Assembly (NCBI GenBank): GCA_963678565.1
Contig: OY782875.1
Coordinates: forward strand, 806,001 to 870,000
Reading direction: 5' to 3'
Length of the DNA stretch: 64,000 bases
Source of the DNA: SKHV01 sp963678565
GTDB taxonomy: Bacteria; Bacteroidota; Bacteroidia; Bacteroidales; Prolixibacteraceae
The position numbers and the translations under genes are program-made. Of this stretch, positions 52,484-60,682 are shown one piece after another. Position 1 is the stretch's first letter; each line of letters opens with the position of its first letter. A model generated the notes under the pieces. That model was not told where the DNA came from, made no database searches, and was given only the letters and a program-made list of their open reading frames with translations.

Positions 52484-54350
52484 TTCCATTTCCGTTGCGC
52501 ATTTTATTTATTAATTCGGCTAACGACAGATTAATGCGTAATCTTCTTTTAGGTCGCTCGTCTGTATTTACTGAAAATATTTCTGAAATTAAATCACTGT
52601 ATTTATCTGCAATTACGTTACGTTTTAATTTCAAAGTTGGCGACATCTCGCCTGTGTTTGGGCTCCAGACATCAGCAACTAATTTTTGTCGTTTAATTGC
52701 TTCTACTTGTCCTAATTCTTTATTGATTCCATTTATTTCAGCCTGAATGATTGCAATTACTTCGACTTGCTCAATAATTTCGTTGTTGGTTTTGGCTGCA
52801 ATACCTTTCTCTTCGCACCATTTTTGAACATATTCGAAGGCAGGAACAATTAATGCTGAAGCAAATTTTTCATTTTCACCAACAACCATAGCTTGCTCAA
52901 TGAAAAAGGATTCTTTCAATTTGTTTTCAATCATTTGAGGTGCAATATATTTTCCACCCGAAAGTTTAAATATTTCTTTTTTTCGATCGGTTATCTTTAA
53001 ATAAATCCCCCTCTCCAAAATCCCTACATCGCCGGTATGGAAATAACCCTCTTCGTCAATTACATTCTTTGTGAGCTCTGGCTCTTTATAGTAGCCCAAC
53101 ATTACATTAGGGCCTTTGCATGTAATTTCGCCATTTTCGGCAAACCTCATTTGAACTCCCGGTAAGATTGGACCAACAGTACCGATTTTTATTTGATTTT
53201 TTACAGGGTTACTTACTGCAATTACAGGTGAAGTTTCGGTTAGTCCATAACCTTCGATTGCCATAATTCCTGCAACTCCTAAAACCCTTGAAATACGAGG
53301 CTGTAATGCTGCCCCACCTGAAACGATGTATTTTAATTCGCCTCCCATAGCATCTCGCCATTTGGTATAAATTAATTTATCGGCGATTTTTACTTGTTCA
53401 CGATAACACCAGCTAAATTTCGTATTATACTCAAATTTTTCACCTAAACGAACTGCCCAAAAGAAGATCGATTTTTTTATACCTGTTAATGTTTTCCCTT
53501 TGTTGATAATTCCGTCATAAATCCGTTCAAGCAATCGCGGAACGGTATTAAAAATATGAGGCTTGATTTCTTTGATTGAAGGCATTATTTGCCCCAAATT
53601 CTCAACATAATAAATCGATATGCCTTTAAATTGGAAATGATAATTCATACTGCGCTCATACACATGACAAAGCGGTAAAAAACTTAAGGCTCTGGCTCCT
53701 TCCGTTAGATCGTGATTATAGGCATGTGTAGTGAAATTAGAAACCAAATTTCGGTGCGAAAGCATTACTCCTTTAGGCACCCCTGTTGTTCCCGAAGTAT
53801 AAATAATGGTACAAAGATCATCGGATTGAATCTTTGATTTTATTTTATCTAACTCCTCTGGGTTCACAAATTTTTCGCCAGCATGAATTAATTCTGTATA
53901 ATTTGGAACTTGATCGATCTCATCAACCGAGTATATATGTTTTAAACCATCAATTTTTTCAACAAGAGGAGAAATTTTCTTATAAAGGTTTTTATCTCCA
54001 ACGATTACAATTTTAGCTTCACAGTGATTTAAAATATATTCATAATCCTCAATACTAATGGTTGGATAAATTGGAACATGTACGGCGCCTGTTTGAGCAA
54101 TTCCTAAATCGAAAAAGTTCCATTCCGGACGATTATTCATTACCGTTGCCACTTTATCATCTTTTTTTATTCCTAACGATAAAAGTCCGAGTGTGACAAG
54201 TTTTGTATTTTTTACATATTCTTTTGGTGAATAGTTGATCCAGTTTTTTCCTTTTTTTCCGGCAAGTGCAATTTTAAGATCATTATACTCAATTTCGTAC
54301 TTTTCCAATAAGTCGAAATTTCTTTCAACAGTCACCGTATTTTTTACCAT
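52470..54350 (-). CDS. Long-chain fatty acid-CoA ligase (AMP-forming)
   Basis: A 626-residue cytoplasmic or membrane-associated enzyme activating fatty acids with ATP and CoA. The adenylation signature is YTSGTTGVPKGVMLSHRN, followed by LPLCHVYERSM, YGLTETSPVIAVS, YFHTGDVG and the hinge/C-terminal motif ITDRKKEIFKLSGGKYIAP. This is the bacterial FAA1-like long-chain type. The reading frame extends 36 codons further to 54458, but ATG 54350 directly precedes the conserved MVKNTVTVERNFDLL start and is preferred. It is unrelated in function to the pectin genes around it. Confidence 0.92.
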   Translation of the reverse strand: MVKNTVTVERNFDLLEKYEIEYNDLKIALAGKKGKNWINYSPKEYVKNTKLVTLGLLSLGIKKDDKVATVMNNRPEWNFFDLGIAQTGAVHVPIYPTISIEDYEYILNHCEAKIVIVGDKNLYKKISPLVEKIDGLKHIYSVDEIDQVPNYTELIHAGEKFVNPEELDKIKSKIQSDDLCTIIYTSGTTGVPKGVMLSHRNLVSNFTTHAYNHDLTEGARALSFLPLCHVYERSMNYHFQFKGISIYYVENLGQIMPSIKEIKPHIFNTVPRLLERIYDGIINKGKTLTGIKKSIFFWAVRLGEKFEYNTKFSWCYREQVKIADKLIYTKWRDAMGGELKYIVSGGAALQPRISRVLGVAGIMAIEGYGLTETSPVIAVSNPVKNQIKIGTVGPILPGVQMRFAENGEITCKGPNVMLGYYKEPELTKNVIDEEGYFHTGDVGILERGIYLKITDRKKEIFKLSGGKYIAPQMIENKLKESFFIEQAMVVGENEKFASALIVPAFEYVQKWCEEKGIAAKTNNEIIEQVEVIAIIQAEINGINKELGQVEAIKRQKLVADVWSPNTGEMSPTLKLKRNVIADKYSDLISEIFSVNTDERPKRRLRINLSLAELINKMRNGNGIGKV

Positions 54351-54668
54351 TTTTAATTGTTTGAATTTCCAGTATACTAATTTAGTGGTTTGTTTGAATT
54401 TGAGAAGTTTTTGAGACTGTTTAAGAAAATGAGAAGTATTAAAAAAATCTAAAATCAAGATTTATAGTGAAATATGGAACTTCTGTTCTGAACGGTTTTT
54501 GAATTTCTTTAACAATCAATTCTAATTTTTATAAATTGAATTATTCAAATTTATAGATCGACATAAAAATGATAACAGATACCATAAAAATGCAATGAAT
54601 ATATTGTTATAATTTTGTTCTTTCGAACTCATAAATAAGTCACATTATATCAAAAAAAAAGAATAAAA
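54351..54668. other. Divergent intergenic region
   Basis: These ~318 bases separate the acyl-CoA ligase (minus) and the tandem esterase (plus). They are very AT-rich and hold no convincing gene. TAATTTTG at 54610-54617 matches the -7 consensus for the plus direction, but no TTG lies at the right upstream distance. The first ~108 bases could instead be an N-terminal extension of the ligase. Confidence 0.4.
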
Positions 54669-56171
54669 GTGAAGATATTTTCAATCTTATTAGTAAGCTT
54701 AGCTTTGGTAATTTCCTTACCAACAAGTGCAAAGAAGAAGGAGAAGCCAACAGTTTTTACTATTGGTGATTCAACAGTGAAGAACGGTAGCGGAATTGGT
54801 GATTATGGCAAATGGGGTTGGGGTGACCCAATCGTACAATATTTCGACACCACACAGGTAAAAGTTGAAAACTATGCTCGTGGAGGAACAAGTAGTAGAT
54901 CTTATCGTACACTCGGTTTGTGGAAGCCAGTATTGGATAAAATTCAGAAAGGTGATTTTGTATTGATGCAATTTGGTCACAACGATAATGGTCCATTAAA
55001 CGATAAGAGTCGTGCTCGCGGAACCATTAAAGGAATTAGCGACGAAACTGTTGAAATTGACAATATGCTAACTGGAAAATACGAAGTAGTACATTCGTAT
55101 GGATGGTATATGACACAATATATTAAGGAAATTAAAGCAAAAGGAGCAACACCAATCGTGATGTCTCCCATTCCTCGAAACGATTGGGTTGATAATAAAG
55201 TCCCAAGAAATGATCAATCGTACGGATTGTGGGCAAAACAAGTTGCTGAAAAAGAAGGAGTACTATTTATCGACCTTAATTTGAAAATGGTAAATGCCAT
55301 GAACAAGTTGGGTGAAGAAAATGTAACCGATGTACATTTCTGGAAAAGCGACCACACTCATACAACAGCAAAAGGCGCAGTTTTGGCTGCAAGCTTATTA
55401 GTAGAAGGGATTACTGAAAATCCTTCGTGTGAGCTAAACCAATATTTATTAGAAAACCCATCAATAAACTTTCCTAGAAAGAAGAAAATCCTATTAATAG
55501 GTGATTCAACTGTTGCCAATGGAAAAGATCTTATCGTTGGTTGGGGGAAACATTTCAATGAATATGTTGATACTTCGCGTGTTATGGTGATCAACAAAGC
55601 TCGTGGTGGTCGAAGTAGCAGAACATTTATGTATGAAGGATTATGGGAAGAGGCTTTGGCCATGGTTGACAAAGGTGATTTTGTTATTATGCAATTTGGA
55701 CACAACGATGGTGGTTATATTGACAAACCAAAATTTAGAGGTTCATTTAAAGGAACCGGAGATAAAATGCAAGAAATTACTCGACCTGATGGAACCAAAG
55801 AAGTGGTTCGCACTTATGGTTGGTATATGACACAATATATTAAACAAGCAAAAGCAAAAGGAGTAACTCCAATTATTTTATCACATATTCCACGAAATGA
55901 GTGGCGTTTTGGAAAGGTAGAGCTTTGCGATCAAAGCTATGGCTTATGGTCAAGGCGAGTGGCCGATGTCAACCAGGCAATCTTCATCGATTTAAATAAG
56001 ATGGTTGCTGAAAAATATGAGAAACTGGGTCCAAAAGTTGTTGCTGAATTCTTCCCTAAAGATCATACACATACAAATAATCTTGGTGCATTAATAAATG
56101 CTCGTACTGTTGCCGAAGGTGTTAGGGCAGATCGTAAAAATCCATTACGTCCTTACATCGATTTAGACTAA
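54669..56171 (+). CDS. Tandem CE12-type rhamnogalacturonan acetylesterase (two SGNH domains)
   Basis: A 500-residue secreted protein made of two complete, similar SGNH/GDSL esterase domains. It has a signal peptide to about residue 21, domain 1 (~28-255) with Ser35 in TIGDSTVKNG, FGHNDNGP and D228-H229 in SDHTHT, and domain 2 (~270-495) with Ser280 in LIGDSTVANG, FGHNDGGY and the His of KDHTHTNN (H466). Both copies keep the Ser-Asp-His set and GWYMTQYIK, so both should be active. CE12 enzymes remove acetyl groups from rhamnogalacturonan-I. The start is GTG 54669, the only one giving the full signal peptide. The next gene is a single-domain CE12 relative, 18 nt away. Confidence 0.9.
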   Translation: MKIFSILLVSLALVISLPTSAKKKEKPTVFTIGDSTVKNGSGIGDYGKWGWGDPIVQYFDTTQVKVENYARGGTSSRSYRTLGLWKPVLDKIQKGDFVLMQFGHNDNGPLNDKSRARGTIKGISDETVEIDNMLTGKYEVVHSYGWYMTQYIKEIKAKGATPIVMSPIPRNDWVDNKVPRNDQSYGLWAKQVAEKEGVLFIDLNLKMVNAMNKLGEENVTDVHFWKSDHTHTTAKGAVLAASLLVEGITENPSCELNQYLLENPSINFPRKKKILLIGDSTVANGKDLIVGWGKHFNEYVDTSRVMVINKARGGRSSRTFMYEGLWEEALAMVDKGDFVIMQFGHNDGGYIDKPKFRGSFKGTGDKMQEITRPDGTKEVVRTYGWYMTQYIKQAKAKGVTPIILSHIPRNEWRFGKVELCDQSYGLWSRRVADVNQAIFIDLNKMVAEKYEKLGPKVVAEFFPKDHTHTNNLGALINARTVAEGVRADRKNPLRPYIDLD

Positions 56172-56189
56172 GCCGATAAAATAATTTAT

Positions 56190-57536
56190 ATGAAAACCTT
56201 GAAATTATCGCTTGTTTTGTCAATAGGCATTCTGGTGATGAGTTGTACAAATACAATTGCAAAATCAGATAATAAGCCATTGTTTGCTTTTGATTTTGGA
56301 AGTGGAAAAATTGCAAAAGGATATCAACAGGCTACTGCTGCTAGCAAATATAATAGTGAATTAGGATTTGGGTTTACTTCAAAAGGCACTCTTGAAGAGG
56401 TGAACCGCGAAGGTCGAAACAAGCTTGAAACTGATTTTGTAACAAGTGATGAACCCTTTTATTTCGAAGTAGATTTACCTGAAGGTAATTACAATGTAAC
56501 AATATACTTAGGCGATGAAGAAGGCGTTTCTTCTACCAATGTGAAAGCCGAATCGCGTCGATTGATGCTTGAAAAAGTGGAGACCAAAGAAGGAAAAACG
56601 GTTTCGAAAACTTTTACTGTAAATATTCGTACACCGAAAATTGATGAAAATTCTTCAATTCGGCTTAAATCGAGAGAATTTGGTTATTTGAATTGGGACA
56701 ATAAATTAACCATCGAGTTTAATGGAGAGCAACCTTGTGTTGCAGGGGTAGAGATTTATCCTGTATCGGATGTTCCTGTGATCTTCTTAGCTGGTAATTC
56801 AACTGTTGTTGATCAGGAAAATGAGCCTTGGGCTTCGTGGGGACAAATGTTTCCAAATTTTTTAGAGCCCGGTATTTCTGTTGCAAATTTTGCAGAATCC
56901 GGAGAAGCGCTAAAAAGCTTTAAAGGCCGTGGACGATTGAAAAAGATTACTTCATTAATGAAACCCGGCGACTACTTGTTTATTGAATTCGCACATAACG
57001 ATCAAAAGTCAAACAGTAGTTCATATGTTCTACCATGGACAAGCTATACAGAAGAGTTGAAATATTTTATCAACGAGGCTCGAGCCAAAGGAGGGCAGCC
57101 AGTTTTGGTTACTTCGATGCATCGTCGTCGATTTGATGATGATGGTAAAGTAATAAATACATTAGATGAGTATCCCGATGCAATGCGTGCTTTGGCAAAA
57201 GAAGAAAACCTACCATTAATCGACTTAAATGCGATGAGTAAAATCATGTATGAAGTTTGGGGGCCTGAGCATTCAAAAGTTGCATTTGTACATTATCCTG
57301 CACATTCTTTTCCAGGGCAATTGGGGCCACTAGCCGATAATACACACTTTAGTACTTATGGTGCTTACGAATTAGCAAAATGTGTTGTGGAAGGCATTCG
57401 AGCAACCGATTTGGAAATCAATAAATTTATCAAAGAAGGTTTGCCAACATTTAATCCGGCAGAACCCGATCCATTTGCAGAATTTGATCTTCCACGGAGT
57501 CCTTCATCAAGCATTATTAAACCTGACGGAAATTAA
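56190..57536 (+). CDS. CE12-type acetylesterase lipoprotein with N-terminal beta domain
   Basis: A 448-residue lipoprotein (lipobox VMSC). Residues ~30-190 form a malectin/CBM-like beta domain (FAFDFGSGKIAKGYQQ, FYFEVDLPEGNYNVTIYLGD). Residues ~195-420 are an SGNH esterase with Ser204 in LAGNSTVVDQ, EFAHNDQKS and the terminal Asp-His in ADNTHFSTYGAYE. The block-I Asp of GDS is Asn here, a substitution I believe also occurs in related rhamnogalacturonan acetylesterases. It should deacetylate pectin oligosaccharides, complementing the tandem esterase 18 nt upstream. A good terminator follows at 57555-57580. Confidence 0.88.
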   Translation: MKTLKLSLVLSIGILVMSCTNTIAKSDNKPLFAFDFGSGKIAKGYQQATAASKYNSELGFGFTSKGTLEEVNREGRNKLETDFVTSDEPFYFEVDLPEGNYNVTIYLGDEEGVSSTNVKAESRRLMLEKVETKEGKTVSKTFTVNIRTPKIDENSSIRLKSREFGYLNWDNKLTIEFNGEQPCVAGVEIYPVSDVPVIFLAGNSTVVDQENEPWASWGQMFPNFLEPGISVANFAESGEALKSFKGRGRLKKITSLMKPGDYLFIEFAHNDQKSNSSSYVLPWTSYTEELKYFINEARAKGGQPVLVTSMHRRRFDDDGKVINTLDEYPDAMRALAKEENLPLIDLNAMSKIMYEVWGPEHSKVAFVHYPAHSFPGQLGPLADNTHFSTYGAYELAKCVVEGIRATDLEINKFIKEGLPTFNPAEPDPFAEFDLPRSPSSSIIKPDGN

Positions 57537-57554
57537 TATAACTCAATAAAATGA

Positions 57555-57580
57555 AGCGATCAGGAATGGTCGCTTTTTTT
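57555..57580 (+). terminator. Rho-independent terminator after the esterase pair
   Basis: A 7-bp stem (57555-57561 with 57568-57574, one G-T pair) with a 6-nt loop runs directly into a T run, 18 nt after the stop codon. Confidence 0.8.
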
Positions 57581-57714
57581 GTCTTAACGAATTTTTATTT
57601 TCTATTTTGTTTAAAATTTGATAGCTTTCATAAAATTCTTTCGTTTTTTAATAGAAAAAATTTAGAATATTTGTGCTTTAAATTTTCAATTCAGTCAAAA
57701 AATCAGAGAATCAA

Positions 57715-59766
57715 ATGCAAGTGTTTCGTAACTTAATAATCGCAATTTCATTCATTTTTAGTTTTATCAACTTAAATGCTGCCGAGAAAAAAATTTATGT
57801 TCCTTCAACTTTTGGGAATATCGATTTGAATAATCCTGCAAGCAAATGGTGTTATCAACGAAGTGTTGAAAGCGATAATTTTATTTTATTCTGGGAGGCA
57901 GGGTATGGATCAAATCCAGCCACGGCCTCTAATACTAACTACCGGGTGAATACAGGAAGCATTCTCAATGTGGCTGAAAAAAGCTTTGTTTTTTATCGTG
58001 ATTCTTTAAAATTTGTTGAAAAGGGAAATTCGAGAACCGATTCCTTAAAAATGATCATTTTATTATACTACACTACGGAGTGGATGGCTACTGGTTCAGG
58101 AGTCGACGACATGATTGGTATGTTGAACTTAAGCGCCAATGCAGCCCAAGGTGGTGGAGTAACTTTGGCTCACGAAGTTGGGCACTGTTTCCAATACCAG
58201 GTGCACTGCGATGGGCATTCAGGAGGTTGGATGTATGGTTTTGGAATTGGCTCAAGTGGTGGAAATGGCTGGTGGGAACAATGTGCTCAATGGCAAGCTT
58301 TCAAAGTTTTTCCTGATCAACAATTTTCAAACTATCAATTTCCGAATTATTTAGCTTCAACCCACAAACACATATTGCACGAAACTCCAAGATATGCAAA
58401 CTATTTTATTCAGGATTATTGGTCGTATTTGCATGGAATAGATTTTATTGGGAAGCTTTGGCAAGAATCCAAGTTGCCAGAAGATCCTGTTGAAGCTTAC
58501 AAACGCATCACCAAAATTTCGCAGAGCGAATTCAACGATGAAATGTATGATTGTGCAGCTCGATTTGTAACTTGGGATGTTCCCGGAATTAAAGGCGAAG
58601 GCTTTAACTACATTGATGCACGTGTTTCTGATAGCTATACCTTAATGGAAAACGATTACTGGCAAATTGATCCTGAAGATTGTTTAGAAAATTATGGTTA
58701 TAATACCATGCGCCTGAATACGCCAACAAGTAATGATACCTTGAAAGTATTTTTTAATGGATTGTCGGGAATTGATGGATACCGGTCAAATCGTTATTTC
58801 GCTGCTGAATGGCGCTACGGGTTTGTTGCTTTGCTTGATGATAATTCGAGGGTTTATAGTCCGATGTTTACTTCAAAAATAGATATTACAGCTGATGGAA
58901 ATCCTTCTGACACTGCTATGTTTGTTTGTCCAGAAAATGCAAAGCGTTTATGGTTAGTTGTTTCGGGCGCTCCGATAGTGCACTGGAGGCATGCTTGGGA
59001 CGATGATGACTCAAACGATGAGCAGTGGCCCTACCAAGTAAAGTTTGAAAATACTAATAAGTATGGGGTGTTTAATTTCGAAACTGAAACTCCCCATAGT
59101 GTGAAAATTAATCAAGACGTTTACCAATTACCAAGTAAAACCAACGCAAGCACTTATCCAAGTACTGCGGTTCAACCCAATTGGGAGAAAATTTGTGATG
59201 CTTTTAAATTACAGCTTTCTGAGGTGAAAAGTAAGTTTAATTCTCAAATTAAGTATTGTGCAGTTGAACCATCGGGAAGTTTAAATTATACTTCTACCGC
59301 AAATGCACCTGGACATTGGTTTAGCCGCTCGGGTGGAACTGTTTATTGGGGAAGTAGCAGCTATATTTTCTCTGAATTTGATGTAAATAATTTGGCCTTT
59401 AATATCGGTCAATATCCAAATCGCTGTTCTGTTGGCGATCAATTTACCATTCGTCAAGCTTTGGTTTACACACCACAATCGGGTGCAAAAGTAACTGCTG
59501 AGATCGAATTTAATATTTCAATTGTAAGTGTAATTGACACCAAGGTTGGTGATATAGCGGAAGCTTCTATTCAGATTTTTAAGAATACTTTGGTTGAGGA
59601 AATGCTTTATTTGAACAAGAAATGTAACGAAGTTGGGGTTTATAATCTTCAAGGAAAGAAAATTTTATCTGAAAAGAATACAACTTCAGTATCATTTTCA
59701 AACTTGCCAAATGGAACTTACATTGTGCGTGCCGATGGTTTTGCAAAACGAATTTGGAAAAGGTAA
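57715..59766 (+). CDS. DUF6055/DUF4859 T9SS-exported protein with HEVGH metalloprotease-like motif
   Basis: A 683-residue secreted protein. A signal peptide ends near LNAAE. Residues ~30-390 match the DUF6055 pattern (FILFWEAGYG, H153-E154-V-G-H157 in LAHEVGHCFQYQ, NGWWEQCAQWQAF), reminiscent of a gluzincin zinc site. Residues ~455-600 match DUF4859 (WFSRSGGTVYWGSSSYIFSE, CSVGDQFTIRQALVYT). The last ~75 residues (VGVYNLQGKKIL, LPNGTYIVRADGF) are a T9SS sorting domain, so it acts at or beyond the cell surface. DUF6055 proteins often accompany carbohydrate-degrading genes, so whether the target is protein, glycoprotein or glycan is open. It lies after a terminator and is convergent with the DUF4249 gene. 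Confidence 0.82.
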   Translation: MQVFRNLIIAISFIFSFINLNAAEKKIYVPSTFGNIDLNNPASKWCYQRSVESDNFILFWEAGYGSNPATASNTNYRVNTGSILNVAEKSFVFYRDSLKFVEKGNSRTDSLKMIILLYYTTEWMATGSGVDDMIGMLNLSANAAQGGGVTLAHEVGHCFQYQVHCDGHSGGWMYGFGIGSSGGNGWWEQCAQWQAFKVFPDQQFSNYQFPNYLASTHKHILHETPRYANYFIQDYWSYLHGIDFIGKLWQESKLPEDPVEAYKRITKISQSEFNDEMYDCAARFVTWDVPGIKGEGFNYIDARVSDSYTLMENDYWQIDPEDCLENYGYNTMRLNTPTSNDTLKVFFNGLSGIDGYRSNRYFAAEWRYGFVALLDDNSRVYSPMFTSKIDITADGNPSDTAMFVCPENAKRLWLVVSGAPIVHWRHAWDDDDSNDEQWPYQVKFENTNKYGVFNFETETPHSVKINQDVYQLPSKTNASTYPSTAVQPNWEKICDAFKLQLSEVKSKFNSQIKYCAVEPSGSLNYTSTANAPGHWFSRSGGTVYWGSSSYIFSEFDVNNLAFNIGQYPNRCSVGDQFTIRQALVYTPQSGAKVTAEIEFNISIVSVIDTKVGDIAEASIQIFKNTLVEEMLYLNKKCNEVGVYNLQGKKILSEKNTTSVSFSNLPNGTYIVRADGFAKRIWKR

Positions 59767-59786
59767 GTTCAAGCAAAAACTTTTTT

Positions 59787-60680
59787 TCAATTTGCTTCCA
59801 TTCCAATCATTCCTTCAATTGAATCATCGATAACTACCGAGTTGGAGACAGAAACATCGTGTGCCGAAAAATAGCCAAGTACCGATTTCCCATTCGAAGA
59901 AGAAAGGTTGCCTTTTACATTTGCTGGTGGAACGCTAAAAAGAAAACCAACTGCGCCCTGACTTGCCAATTGAGAATAGTAACTATACATAAATGGTGAA
60001 ATGGATGATTGGCGTACACTGATAGTATCCAAATATCCTAAGATTCGTTCTTCCGGCTGTTCCGGATCGTGGAAATCGGTAAATATCTCCAATGCATCAA
60101 TATAGCTGTTATTCACCAATTCATCGGATGCATATTGAATTTGATCGATTGAACTTAAAACGGTGTCGTTGATACTTACTTCCCATTTATAAAATTGTCC
60201 TGGCATGGCTGGCTCATTTCCATAAGTATAAACCGCTAAAAACAGTGGGGTACTAAAAACCGAAGGGCGTACTTGAATCGAATCAATTGGTTCAACTTCT
60301 CTTAACGTATCAATGCCAGTAATGGTATAATCATCAATTTCAATTGTGATTTGATAGGCAGTGTTGGTTTTAAGAGAAGCTGCAAGCAGTTTTGGTGCTG
60401 AATAGAAACCATCATTTGAACTCGATTCTTCAAGATAGATAATTTCAGAAGAATCATCCAAATTCTGAATTGAGACAGTTGCGCATGAAATTCCTTTGAA
60501 TGCTTCATCAGAAGTGACTTTTTCAGATTTGAAAATTTTGCAAAATGGTGCATCCAACGAACTTATTTGTGCTTCAACCACCACTAGATCTAGGTTGTTG
60601 TCTCGAAGTTCAACATCGATTACATCCTCGCAGGAGCTAAATCCTATTAAAATTAATATGATATATAAGAGTTGTTTCAT
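59787..60680 (-). CDS. DUF4249 lipoprotein
   Basis: A 297-residue lipoprotein (lipobox FSSC, Cys17) matching DUF4249: CEDVIDVELRDNNLDLVVVE at the start, an Ig-like beta domain (ISCATVSIQNLDDSSEI, LKTNTAYQITIEIDDYTITG) and a C-terminal part with YYSQLASQGAVGFLFSVPPA. Such proteins are usually encoded next to a TonB-dependent receptor and may be its extracellular partner. The receptor gene lies only 2 nt upstream in the same operon. The transported substrate is unknown. Confidence 0.88.
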   Translation of the reverse strand: MKQLLYIILILIGFSSCEDVIDVELRDNNLDLVVVEAQISSLDAPFCKIFKSEKVTSDEAFKGISCATVSIQNLDDSSEIIYLEESSSNDGFYSAPKLLAASLKTNTAYQITIEIDDYTITGIDTLREVEPIDSIQVRPSVFSTPLFLAVYTYGNEPAMPGQFYKWEVSINDTVLSSIDQIQYASDELVNNSYIDALEIFTDFHDPEQPEERILGYLDTISVRQSSISPFMYSYYSQLASQGAVGFLFSVPPANVKGNLSSSNGKSVLGYFSAHDVSVSNSVVIDDSIEGMIGMEAN

Positions 60681-60682
60681 AA

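Noticed and set aside
54351..54458. 36-codon N-terminal extension of the acyl-CoA ligase
   Set aside because: The extension is AT-rich and basic, without family similarity. ATG 54350 sits just before the conserved start.
54669..56171. Tandem esterase as an assembly duplication or gene-fusion artefact
   Set aside because: The two halves differ throughout in sequence and both keep catalytic motifs, so this is an old duplication in one continuous frame.
59770..59796. AAGCAAA/TTTGCTT hairpin between convergent genes
   Set aside because: It has a 13-nt loop and overlaps the end of the DUF4249 coding sequence. It is too weak to call.
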